DNA from: Carnegiea gigantea
Taxonomy: Eukaryota > Streptophyta > Magnoliopsida > Caryophyllales > Cactaceae
DNA length: 64,000 nt
Direction of reading: 5' to 3'
NCBI GenBank assembly: GCA_029747015.1
Contig: JAKOGI010000367.1
Coordinates: forward strand, 588,501-652,500
Under the pieces are notes generated by a model, which ran no database searches, was not told where the DNA came from, and saw only the letters and a program-made list of their open reading frames with translations. The translations under genes and the position numbers were made by a program. Positions 43,811-55,203 of the stretch are shown here, in pieces; positions within the stretch are counted from its first letter, which is position 1, and each line of letters starts with the position of its first letter.

Positions 43811-46560
43811 TTGGGAAGGGGGTACAAGGTGCCGGTGGTGGGGATATTCACGAGCAATAAATGTACTTGCTGCAGTTGTTGGAGATGGTGGCGGTGGGAG
43901 GGAGATAGTTATGTATGTTTTATGGGGGGAATGTTGGCGGAAAGTGGAGATGAAAAAGTAGTATATGAGGCTGGGTCAAGAAAATGTATAGTGGTGAAGG
44001 AAGGAATGGAGGTGGAGGAAGTGATGAAAATGGTGAAGGAGATTAGAGGGGCTGATATGTCGGAGGAAAAATTATGGTACAGTTTGAAGTACGATAGGGA
44101 AATGTTAGTAGCAGTTGAGGGGGACAACGATGTGAAGATAATTTTCAAGGGTAATGATGAGCATGGATATCTATATGTTGCCAGGAACGGCGGTCCGATG
44201 AGGCAAGCACGGGAGAGTGTTGCTATATGCACAGGAAGAGTGTGAGATTGCCGTGATGGCAAGTTATTAGCCACAACTGGAAGAAAGTGCGATGATGGTG
44301 TGGAAGTGGGTCGAGAAGGCGGTCATGACCAAGCAGGAGGCAAACGGTACGGCTTTAATACATACGTAATTATTGAACTATGGTAACCATTTCAACATAG
44401 GCAAACTGATAGCTTATCTATTGTTGTGCAGGAACTGCAGGTCGTTGGGCACCGAAGGAGGTGAGCTGCCAGCGAGTAGGCTGCGACTAGGAGGGGATAC
44501 AATTGAATTGTCAGATGATGATGAGATATCTATTGCGTCGGAGGATACAAGTGATGAAGAAACAACAAAACAGGACAATGCAAGTGAAGAGCAATCAGCA
44601 GAGAAAGGCTGTGATGAAGGGAAGAAAAGGAAAGGGTGTGGTAATGGAAATGATGTGAATGATAATGTGTGGCCACGATCTGGTGTGCAAGCCCAAAGTT
44701 ATCATCGTAAGCTTAGCATATGGAAGAAGTTGATCGGGGGGAGGAACAGATATTTCAGTCTACTTAAGCATTTCGGCAAAAGATATGCAAATATGCAATA
44801 GCGAACCACTTCAACTATCAGTTTAAGAGGAATTGTAGATAAAGAATTGTGGTCAAGTGTGATGATGCTGACTGCTCATTCTACATATGTGTTAGAGGTG
44901 GGAAGGACACACAGGTGATGTCGTTGGAAGACTTTAGAGGGCAGCATGTACACAGTGTTGGGGAGCAATGTCAGGTGGGTATCTGAGCCAGACGTCGTGT
45001 CAGAGCTGAACTTCTAGCGCGCCTCATTGAGGGTAAAGTGTGGTTGTGTCTTAATTACTCTCCCAAAGACATTATGTAAGAGCTGGAGTTGGAGTTAGGG
45101 ATTCGCCTCACATACATACAGTCATGGAGGGTGAGGGAGTTCATGCGCATAATGGTGCTTAGAAAGCCAGTCGATCATTACAAATCGCTCCCTTGGATTT
45201 GTGCGGTGATCATGAGAGTGAACTCAGGGTCAGTCGCAGTGTGTGAGGTTGCCGGATGCAGGTTTTGTAGGATGTTTGTGGCATATGCTGCCAATGTAAA
45301 TGGCTTCAAGTTCAGGTGCAGACTCGTACTCTTTATCAATGGAACCCATCTGAGCGGACCTTACTAGGGTACTATGCTTGGGGCCTGTACCTTGGATACG
45401 GACAGCCATCTCTTCAACTTCGCATACGCCATTGTGTGTGGTGAGAAAATTAAAGAGTGGGTGTGGTTCTTGGAAATGGTTGCTTAGTGTTTGGGGGGTC
45501 TGAAGCCAGTGATAATGTTGGACAGGCGCCTAGCAATTCTGCCTACAGTTGCACAAGTGTTTGAGAAAGAGTACCATAATTACTGCCTACGACACTTAAC
45601 AGAAAACTTCTTGAAGGAGGTAGCTAAACATGGCATCCGCAAAGAAGTAACAAAGGAGATAGCGAAGGAAATGTTCTACAAAGTGGCCTACGCACCAACA
45701 GTGGGGGAGTACAATGTCGAATTAGACAAGTTGAGATGATACAAGGCAGAGCTCGAAACCTGGGTGGAGGACAACGAGCCTGAGCAGTGGGCTGCATCGA
45801 AGTTCACTAAGGACAGATGGAGCCGGATGAACAACAATGTGATAGAAAGTTAGAACAATTGGATGTGATGTTTACATCTGATGCCTGTGCCTTAGCTTAT
45901 TAGTGGCCACCTAGAGAAGCTCGAGAAGAAGATGGACAAGCACAAGCATGAGATTCTGAAATAGAAGAATGGGGTGGGTGAGATAATAGAGCAGAAGTTG
46001 GCGGACACTTACAAAAATAATGAGTTGTATTGCAGCTGTTGAGTGTTATAGTTTGATGTTTGGCGAGTACAGTATGGAGTTGACCGACAGCCGTAAATTA
46101 GTTGTGAAGCTAGGGCAACAGACTTGCACTTGCAGGCAGGGGCAAATGCGCGGCCTTCCATGCTGTCATGCTCTGGCCGTGATAGCAAAGGCCAACTTAT
46201 GGGTTCATGACTACGTGTACCCCATTTATAAGACAACGACACAGGAGGTCATATACAACCAACTTGTGCACTCCATTGGAGATACACGACATGGGAATAG
46301 TGGATGGGAAGATAGGGCTTGTCGTTTGTGGGGAAGAACTGGATGAGCACTAGAACCGGTGCATATTACCCCCCAACAATGACTGACATCCGGGTGAGCC
46401 ACCGTCCAAGCGAAAAGAGTCTCAAACCCAGGACAAGAAAGTGTGGAGGTGCTCAAAATATGGTAAAGTAGGCCATACGAGGCACACATGTCATAATCCT
46501 CGAGCAGATTTTGATGTAAGTTATGAAGGAGATGTTGTCTAGATTGAGGATCTGTTTGAT
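43811..46560 (+). pseudogene. Mutator-like (MULE/MuDR) transposase, broken
   Basis: Parts in order on the plus strand: an N-terminal region (43811-44245, acidic 44373-44801); a MuDR-type DNA-binding region (about 44870-45060) with the pattern CSFYICVRGGKD; and the MULE core (about 45090-45740) with INGTHLSGPY and YHNYCLRHLTENF. A SWIM zinc finger follows (about 46120-46190, CTCRQGQMRGLPCCH), then a knuckle remnant near 46441-46490 in which one Cys is Tyr. The first catalytic Asp of the usual DGTHL motif is Asn (45338-45340). Stops and frameshifts separate the parts. I did not find terminal inverted repeats or a 9-bp duplication, so the element's limits are unknown. Confidence 0.85.
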
Positions 46561-47980
46561 GGTTCCTATACAGCAGGGGCGGGCCAGACGTGAAGGTATG
46601 GGTTACCACATGTACTGTACATTATTTTCATATCCTGTTATTTATAGGTTGTTCTGATTGCAGGTGGTGGATGAGTGCACATATAGAGTACGTGATACTC
46701 AGGTGCGAGATGTACCGCACGCATCAGTGTATCGCCATCCTGGAGCTGCACAATTGGATTGACGTTCACAGTTTGCCAATCGTCGTTTTTGCATCGGTTC
46801 TTAGTCACTTGGTCAACTATGCACACGATACAAAGAACATGGTTTGCTGGTTGCAGTACAGTTTTAGGATTTTCTAAGGGTGGTGGGTGCTGCAGCGGTG
46901 CACTGGTGTGTGTTTCCCGGGGCAGCTCGAGTGATTCCCTCACCGCGTATGCAATGAATAGCACAGTAGACACTATCTCATACATTGGTAAACGTATTGT
47001 TATGCACATGTTGAGTGGGAGACGACGCCAGCCACGATGTTATATGTGTCAGTGATGACTGGTAACGTATAGCTTGTTTTTAGGCATATATGCGGTAATA
47101 CATTGTGAACATATTATTCGGTATGTTATTAATATTAGTGTACAAGCAATACAAATATGAAATGTGTGAAATGTGGTGTTGACATACCAAATATGTCTGA
47201 TGCGGATGCGGCAGTTAAAGTATTTAATTAAAGAAGTTCATCTGGTTACGCCATTGTCATATACTTTTGAGGGGGATAGCCGAGAATATTGGGTTTTGTG
47301 AACTTTGTATTTCTACTGCGCTTGTGATTTTTCTGAATCATATATGATGGTTGCATTGTGATGCTTTATCAAAAAAAAAAAGGTTGATTCCTACTGCGTG
47401 GAACTCATATTACACTGGAAATATGCAGCGAATTAACACGTTAACGTATTACTTGAACCTGATATGTTTACGCTTACCGTGTTAATGGGTAAATTTCAGG
47501 TCAACCCATCCTAAAAAGAAGCGGGTACATATATATAAGCATTTGAACCCTTTTAATAGATGGGTTCAGTTTAGGTAGAGATTTTGTCTACACATTGCAC
47601 TTCCCTGCGAGCACGAACACGACTCGACCTAACCTGTTCCACACCCCTATCGTAACACGCAAGACCCTACTGTGTTATCGTTCTTGTTCGAATTGTACAA
47701 TGTGGTAGGAGTTGCGCACCTGTTAACAGGCAATGCATATAAGTCACAGCATGACTTCTTGCAGTTAACCACAGTGTCTACCACTAGCAGAGCTAGGATT
47801 CTAAGCAAGGGGAGGGCAAGATTGGGAAAATTAAAAGGGACTTCAAAAAAAAAAAAAAAACAGAAAAGGCAGAACAAAGAATCGAACTAGGGACCTCCCA
47901 CCCAAAGCAAGGGGCAGCCACCACCCTGCTATGCACTCCTATGATGTACACTTATGAACTAATTAATATATATCTATTTT
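46561..47980. other. Spacer between MULE remnant and viral cluster
   Basis: No gene recognised. Near 47778-47830 the words agcagagctagg and gcaaggggagggc resemble the terminus of a non-autonomous hAT-like element, followed by a poly-A run. A second end was not found. The last ~30 bp before the virus are TA-rich (aattaatatatatc). Confidence 0.35.
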
Positions 47981-49385
47981 TCTTCCCAATGCTTTCTGGG
48001 AAAGGAAGCAACATGTCGTTTCTTTACCCTATGAGCCTGGGTTCGATGAAAGAAATATTCCTACCAAGGCTCGTCCCACTCAAATGAATTTCGAACTGCT
48101 TGAACATTGCAAAAAAGAAATTCAAACTTTACTCGACAAAAAATTAATTCGACCTTTGAAATCTCCTTGGAGTTGTGCAGCCTTTTATGTCAATAATGCT
48201 GCTGAAAAAGAACGAGGAGCTCCTCGCCTTGTTATCAACTACAAACCTTTGAACAAAGTTTTACAATGGATTCGTTATCCCATTCCTAACAAAAGAGATT
48301 TGTTAAATCGACTTCACACAACAAAAATCTTTTCTAAGTCTGATATGAAGTCTGGATTTTGGCAAATTCAAATTAGAGAAAAAGATAGATACAAAACAGC
48401 TTTTACAGTTCCATTTGGGCATTACGAATGGAATGTTATGCCATTTGGTCTCAAGAATGCCCCCTCTGAATTTCAAAATATTATGAATAATATATTTACT
48501 CCTTATACGGACTTTATTATCGTTTATATCGACGATGTTTTAGTCTTTTCAAAATCCATTGATCAACATTTTAAACATTTACAATATTTTCTTCGCATCA
48601 TAGAAAGAAATGGTTTAGCTCTCTCTGCATCAAAAATGATTTTATTTCAAACAAAAATTCGCTTTTTAGGGCATGATATTTATCAAGGTACCATTAAGCC
48701 CATTCAAAGATCCTTAACCTTTGCTGACAAATTTCCAGATGAAATTAAAGATAAAACCCAATTGCAATGTTTCCTAGGATGTTTGAATTACGTGTCCGAT
48801 TTCTTTCCTCATTTAAAACAATTATGCGCTTCCCTTTATCGTAGGCCTAGGAAAAAGCCCCAGCCTTGGTCACATGAGCACACAGCCATTGTTAAACAAA
48901 TTAAGGAACGCATAAAGTCTTTGCCATGTCTGCACATTTCCAATCCCTCTGCATATATGATAGTACAAACTGATGCATTTGATATAGGATATGGAGGCAT
49001 ATTAAAACAAAAACTACCATCGCATGACCATGAACAATTAGTTAGATATCATTCAGGTTTATGGATTGATGCAAAAAATAATTATTCTACAATTAAAAAA
49101 GAAATTTTAGCTATTGTTCTCTGTGTTACCAAATTTCAAGATGATTTGTATTTCAAGAAATTTCTTATCAGAATTGATTGCAAATCTGCTAAAGAGGTTT
49201 TACAAAAAGATGTCAAAAATCTTATTTCAAAACAAATTTTTGCCCGTTGGCAAGCAATCCTTTCAGCCTTTGATTTTGATATGGAATTTATCAAAGGAAA
49301 TACAAATTCTTTACATGATTTCCTTGCAAGAGAATTTTTGCAAGGAAAGAGTGACACAAAATTCCCTTTGCAGGATTCAAAATGA
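47981..49385 (+). pseudogene. Block A: reverse transcriptase-RNase H end of the polyprotein
   Basis: Open from the block edge to TGA 49383-49385. The RT has the caulimovirid pattern, with RYPIPNKRDLL, VMPFGLKNAPSEFQ and the catalytic YIDD box near 48528-48540. The RNase H region follows with acidic residues in QTDAFDIG, KKEILAI and IDCKSAKE. The protein would copy pregenomic RNA and remove it. It lacks the movement, coat and protease parts because the block is truncated, so it is a fragment even though this part is open. Confidence 0.9.
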
Positions 49386-50586
49386 GTGGAAGCAAACGGA
49401 AAGGAAAAGACAAAGGCAAAAGCATTCGACGGGCAGAAGATTATCAGATTGCTGCCCCTACAAAATTACCACTTCAAAATCAATTCCAAACCCAAGCCAA
49501 TTATCCACCTTTACCATACTAAACCGTGGTCTCTAGACTAACCACTAAGCCAACCAGTGACAATTCCTACACCGTTCGGTACACAGAACATTTATGTCTT
49601 ACTACTCACAAAACTGTACCAACCACTGACATTTTAAAATCTTTAGTCAAAAAGATCTTTGGCAATCTTCATTTCACCACTGACCATACACTAAAGACCC
49701 AACAATTCTATGAGCTAATTTTAGTAAACATTCATTCTGCTGATATTAGTCATACCCATGACAAATCCAACCCAAATCACATACTCTTCTCCAAATGTAT
49801 TATTCGCCAGGTTCTCAGTGCTCAGCATTGGAAAGATCCGTTCGAGGAACGAATCTTTTCTGTGCCATTTGCCCCTCAAACCTACAATTACAACGATTAT
49901 AGAATGGCTTGGTTTTGAGCCTTTCTATATTTACCTAAAACCCATTCTTGGTTCTTTAACTTTCATGACAATTGCCCCTTACAATTTCCCATTTGGTTCT
50001 ACTTTTGATGGACTTGGTTCGGATGTTCACTATCTGTCTTACCATAAGAAGCCCAAGGCGGCTGGGAGTTTTGGGAAAAGAATATGTCTTCTCTTAAAGC
50101 CTATACAAAAGAACTACAATTCTTTAGAATTTTCAACATCGCCTGGATTTTCAGCTGGGAATACAGACTTCAAAATTATTTGAAAAATTCATTTCCTCTG
50201 TCCCTCGTCCGGGTTTACAAAGTCAAATGGTGGGCTGAATTCAAAACTAAGTTATGTGGTAGTGAAAATGTAGAGCACTACTGTCGCATCAAAACTAAGA
50301 AGTTTACACTCCACAATCTCCATACATTTGAAGCAAAAACAAGCATTGGACCTTTTACCCTCAGAAGAAAGAAAGTCCATTGTCCTCTACAAAAACGAAG
50401 GGAAAAGGTCTCTCTCAAAAGGAGAAAGAAGTCCTCGAATATCTCAAAGATGATCGTCAAATGCGACAGATCTTTTTACAAAAAATTCTTGATAAGGCTG
50501 ATGACTCTGATGAAATCAGTTCAACAGCCTCGAACAACAAGAATGATGACATGTACCAGGAATCACAGGGCCCATATGACCTGTGA
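49382..50586 (+). pseudogene. Block A: second viral ORF (function unknown), broken
   Basis: The start overlaps the polyprotein stop as ATGA (49382-49385), an arrangement that allows termination-reinitiation. The N-terminus is basic (Lys-rich). The frame is stopped by TAA near 49520 and TGA 49916-49918, and later by a one-base loss near 50358. The C-terminal piece (open 50380-50586) has KEKEVLEYLKDD and an acidic tail. Florendovirus-type genomes carry a second ORF at this position with no assigned function; I see no known domain. Confidence 0.65.
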
Positions 50587-51180
50587 TTCGACAAAGGCTA
50601 GCAAAGGTTAAATAACCTTTGGCAAAATGCAAAAGCTAAATAACGTAAAAGAGCCAGCAAGGGTCATTTGGCCCTTGGCAAAAGTAAAGGCCATTCGTAC
50701 TTACGAATCTTTTCTTTTGCAGGTCACTTTTGACAAAAGTCACTATTCATCAACAGTCACCCCACTTACAAAAGCAAACAGTGTAATGATAAGAATGATG
50801 ACTCATCTTTCATTACGTGTTCAAGACAAAAGGAATCTACTTTTTCAAAAGAAAACGTACCTTTTGGTGCATGATGACCGACAGAGAGCATCTACATTCA
50901 GCACCAATCACACAACAATTGACATATAGCATCCACATGCTATTATTGAAGCCCCTTCACATTTCTATTTAAAGAGCTTCCAACAAGAGAAGAAGGCAGA
51001 GTTTAAAAATGAGTTTTAAAAGCTTTCTGAAATCTTCTTTTTGTAAAGGAAGCGATTTTTAAGTGTTTAAGTTTCTAAGCACTTCTATTTTCAACATTTG
51101 TAAGTTTCTAATACTACATTTTGTCTGTTCTCTTGTACCTTTACATTTTTATATAATATAAGCTTGTCAGAGCCCCCTCT
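50587..51180 (+). promoter_or_regulatory. Block A: viral intergenic region with promoter and hairpins
   Basis: Non-coding. A TATA box (tatttaaa, 50966-50973) is followed by about 210 nt to the primer-binding region, matching a pregenomic RNA promoter and leader. Upstream are two short hairpins (50603-50620 and 50659-50676) and a near-palindrome, attcgtacttacgaat (50693-50708). All are also present in block B. Confidence 0.65.
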
Positions 51181-51255
51181 GGCATCAGAGGGGACTCTGA
51201 CAAGCTTATATTATATAAAACAAGCTTATATTATATAAAAATGTAAGGTACAAGA
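51131..51255. repeat. Palindromic junction of blocks A and B
   Basis: The arms are cttgtacctttacattttt and its complement gtaaggtacaag, running in to cccctctg-gcat-cagagggg at the centre (about 51174-51193). The right arm has an extra tandem copy of a 20-bp word (51201-51220 and 51221-51240). Confidence 0.9.
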
Positions 51256-51810
51256 GAATAGACAAAATGTAGTATTAGAAGCTTACAAATGTTGAAAATA
51301 GAAGTGCTTACAAACTTAAACACTTAAAGATTGCTTCGTTTACAATGAGAAGATCTCAGAAAGCTTTTAAAACTCGTTTTTAAACTCTGCCTTCTTCTCT
51401 TGTTGGAAGCTCTTTAAATAGAAATGTGAAGGGGCTTCAATAATAGCATGTGGATGCTTTGTGTCAATTGTTGTGTGATTGGTGCTGAACGTAGATGCTC
51501 TCTGTCGGTCATCATGCACCAAAAGGTACGTTTTCTTTTGCAAAAGTAGATTCCTTTTGTCTTGAACACATAATGAAAGATGAGTCATCATTCTTATCTT
51601 TACACTGTTTGCTTTTGTAAGTGGGGTGACTGTTGATGAATAGTGACTTTTGTCGAAAGTGACCTGCAAAAGAAAAGATTCGTAAGTACGAATGGCCTTT
51701 ACTTTTGCCAAGGGCTAAATGACCCTTGCAGGCTCTTTTGCGTTATTTGACTTTTGCATTTTGCTAAAGGTTTTTTAACCTTTGCCAACCTTTGTCGAAT
51801 CACAGGTCAT
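51205..51810 (-). promoter_or_regulatory. Block B: viral intergenic region with promoter and hairpins
   Basis: Inverted counterpart of 50587-51180. TATA box at 51413-51420; hairpins at 51766-51783 and 51710-51727; near-palindrome at 51678-51693. Hairpin pairing is kept although loop bases differ from block A. Confidence 0.6.
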
Positions 51811-51817
51811 ATAGGTC

Positions 51818-52303
51818 CTATGAGTCCTGGTGCATGTCATCATTCTTGTTGTTCGAGGCTATTGAACTGATTTCATCATAGTCATTAGCCTTATCAAGAA
51901 TTTTTTGTAAAAAGATCTGTCGCATTTGAGGGTCATCTTTGAGATATTCGAGGACTTCTTTCTCCTTTTGAGAGAGGCCCTTTCCCTTCGTTTTTGTCGA
52001 GGACAATGGACTTTCTTTCTTCTGAGGGGTAGAAGGTCCAATGCTTGTTTTTGCTTCAAATGTATGGAGATTGTGGAGTGTAAACTTCTTAGTTTTGGTG
52101 CGACAGTAGTGCTCTACATTTTCACTATCACATAACTTAGTTTTGAATTCAGGCCACCATTTGACTTTGTAAACCCGGACCAGGGACAGAGGAAATGAAT
52201 TTTTCAAATAATTTTGAATTCTGTATTCCCAGCTGAAAATCCAAGCGATGTTGAAAATTCTAAAGAATTGTAGTTCTTTTGTATAGGCTTCAAGAGAAGA
52301 CAT
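51818..52303 (-). pseudogene. Block B: second ORF, C-terminal part
   Basis: Open 161-codon frame matching the part of block A around 50084-50586 and unbroken here. It is rich in Trp, Phe and Lys, with KEKEVLEYLKDD near the end. It is separated from the upstream part of the ORF by a frame break and a stop (near 52333). No known domain recognised. Confidence 0.6.
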
Positions 52304-52402
52304 ATTCTTTTCCCAAAACTCCCAGCCACCTTAGGCTTCTGATGGTAAGACAGATAGTGAACATCCGAACCAAGTCCACCAAAAGTAGAACCAAATGGGA
52401 AA

Positions 52403-53743
52403 TTATAAGGGGCAATTGTCATGAAAGTTAAAGAACCAAGAATGGGTTTCAGGTAAATATAGAAAGGCTCGAAACCAAGCCATTCTATAATCGTTATAAT
52501 TGTAGGTTTGAGGGGCAAATGGCACAGAAAAGAGTCGTTCCTCGAACGGATCTTTCCAATGCTGAGCACTGAGAACCTGGCAAATAATACATTTGGAGAA
52601 GAGTATGTGATTTGGGTTGGATTTGTTATGGGTATGGCTAATATCAGCAGAATGAGTGTCTACTAAAATTAGCTCATAGAATTGTTGGGTCTTTTGTGTA
52701 TGGTCAGTGGCGAAATGAAGATTGCCAAAGATCTTTTTGACTAAAGGTTTCAACATGTCAGTGGTTAGTAAAGTTTTGTGAGTAGTGAGACACAAATGTT
52801 CTGTGTATCGAACAGTGTAGGAATTGTCAATGGTTGGCTTCGAAGTTGGTCGAGAGACCACGGTTTTGTATGGTAAGGGTGGATAATTGGCTAGGGTTTG
52901 GAATTGGTTTTGAAGAGGTAATTTTGTAGGGACAGTAATTTGATAATCTTCTGCTCTTCGAATGCTTTTGCCTTTGTCTTTGCCTCCTGGTTTGTTTCTA
53001 TTCATGTTGAATTCTACAAGAGAGATTTGTGGGTTAATCTTTCCTTGTAAGAATTCTCTTGTATATAAAGCATTTGTTTCTCCTTTAATGAATTCTATAT
53101 CAAAATCAAACACTGAAAGGATAGCTTGCCATCGGGCAAAAATTTGTTTTGAAACCAGGTTTTTGACATCTTTTTGTAAAATTTCTTTTGCAGATTTGCA
53201 ATCGATACGAATCAGGAATTTTTTGAAATATAAATCATCTTGAAATTTTGTAACACAGAGAACAATGGATAAAATTTCTTTTTTAATTGTAGAATAATTA
53301 TTTTGTGCACCAATCCATAAACCTGAATGATATCTAACTAATTGTTCTTGGTTATGCGATGGTAATCTTTGTTTTAAAATACCTCCATAACCTATGTCAG
53401 ATGCATCAATTTCTACAGTCATATATACAGAGGGATTGGGAATATGTAGACATGGTAAGGACTTAATGCGTTCCTTAATTTGTTTAACAATGGCTGTGTG
53501 CTCGTTTGACCAAGGCTGGGGCTTCTTCCTAAGCCTACGATAAAGGGGAGCACATAATTGTTTTAAATGAGGAAAGAAATCTGACACGTAATTCAGACAT
53601 CCTAAAAAACGCTGTAATTGAGTTTTATCTTTGATTTCATCTGGAAATTTGTCAGCAAAGGCTGAGGATCTCTGAATGGGCTTAACGGTACCTTGATAAA
53701 TATTATGCCCTAAAAACCGAATTTTGGTTTGAAATACAATCAT
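52403..53743 (-). pseudogene. Block B: RT end, RNase H and second ORF in one frame
   Basis: This frame continues the RT thumb, connection and RNase H (EIDASDIGYGG, KKEILSI, IDCKSAKEIL). Small indels after RNase H (near 53000-53080) remove the polyprotein stop, so the frame runs on into the second ORF. In A and C the two ORFs are in different frames with an ATGA overlap. The fused reading could be a decay product or a lineage difference. Confidence 0.85.
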
Positions 53744-53816
53744 TTTAGATGCAGAGAGTGCTAAGCCATTTTTTTCAATGATTCGAAGAAAATGTTGCAG
53801 ATGTTTAAAATGTTGA

Positions 53817-55202
53817 TCAATGGATTTTGAAAATACTAAAACATCGTCTATATATAATGAAATCTGTATACGGAGTCAAAATGTCATTCATTATATTTTG
53901 AAATTCAGAGGGGGCATTTTTAAGACCAAATGGCATAACATTCCATTCGTAATGTCCAAATGGAACTGTAAAAGCAGTTTTGTATCTATCTTTTTCTCTA
54001 ATTTGGATTTGCCAGAATCCAGACTTCATATCAAACTTAGAAAATAATTTTGCAGTATGAAGTCGATTTAGTAAATCTCTTTTGTTGGGAATGGGATAGC
54101 GAATCCACTGTAAAACTTTGTTTAAAGGTTTGTAATTAATAACCAGGCGAGGAACTCCTCGTTCCTTTTCAGCAGCATTATTGACATAAAAGGCTGCACA
54201 ACTCCAAGGAGATTTTGAAGGTCGAATTAATTTTTTGTCGAGTAAAGTTTGAATTTCTTTTTTACAATGTTCAAGAAGTTCAAAATTCATTTGAGTAGGA
54301 CGAGCCTTGGTAGGAATATTTCTTTCATCGAACCCAGGCTCATAAGGTAAAGAAATGACATGTTGCTTCCTTTCCCAGAAAGCATTGGGAAGATCAGCAC
54401 ATACCTTTTCCTTGAAAACCTTTTCTAGATCAGAAATTTTTAATTGTAAAGAGGGGTTGAGTAATTGTTCTTCTATTTTTTTGTAGGAAATTTCTTCCTG
54501 AAGGTAAGAAATTTGATTCTGCTTTGACTGAAGACAATTGATTTGCTTAAAAATTGAGGAAGATTGTAATTCCATAACCTTCTTTTGATGAGTGGAGGTT
54601 AAGAATTGAAACGTAATAGGATTTCTCATAACCTTGGTATGAATACCACTTTCGGAAACAGTAAAGGGGTAAATTTGTGTTAGAAAAGGAGTACCCAATA
54701 TTAAATCATTTGTAATATTACTAATAATGAGAAAAACATTTTTAAAACAGTAATTGTTATTCTGAATATATCCTTTTTCTAATTTGTAGCGAATATACAA
54801 GGGATCTCCACTAGCACTAACTAGTTGCTCATTTGAACGATCATAATATTTGGTTGGGACGACTCCTTCTTTAATGCAATTTTGATCAGCTCCACTGTCA
54901 ATTAGAGCAATTACATTAATAGAGAAGTCATCAACAACTCGGTTGACTATAGAATACCATTTTTGAAAAGTGATTCGAGATATGGTTTGCAAAAATTGTG
55001 TCTGAGGAATGTCAGTCTCTAATATGACCGAGGAATGTAAATCTGGTGGAGGAGAAGGGGAATTTGTTTTTAGAGATTCGAGCATCAATATTTTTGCATC
55101 AATCTCTAAATCTTTTGTTTTGAGGAGGAGGACTTCAGTTTTGAGGATACGAACTTGACTTTTGAGTTCGTTAAGTTCGGTTTGTAATTGTTTTGTAGTC
55201 AC
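53817..55202 (-). pseudogene. Block B: protease-reverse transcriptase, frameshifted at the active site
   Basis: The N-terminus is coiled-coil-like. The retroviral-type aspartic protease motif DSGADQN lies near residue 110. RT follows, up to the position of YIDD. There, a 5-nt deletion relative to blocks A and C (about 53851-53858) removes the residues before the Asp pair and shifts the frame, so the tail is aberrant. The intact enzyme would process the polyprotein and copy the pregenomic RNA. Confidence 0.9.
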
Positions 55203-55203
55203 G

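Larger units (their letters stand above)
47981..51190 (+). mobile_element. Endogenous caulimovirid, block A (3' half of the genome)
   Basis: It starts abruptly inside the polyprotein just upstream of the reverse transcriptase, next to TA-rich host DNA. It runs through RNase H, the second ORF, the intergenic region and the viral promoter to the primer-binding site, where it meets block B head-on. The corresponding segment of B is about 51190-54392 in inverted orientation. Caulimovirids have no integrase, so this is a fortuitous or repair-mediated insertion. Confidence 0.9.
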
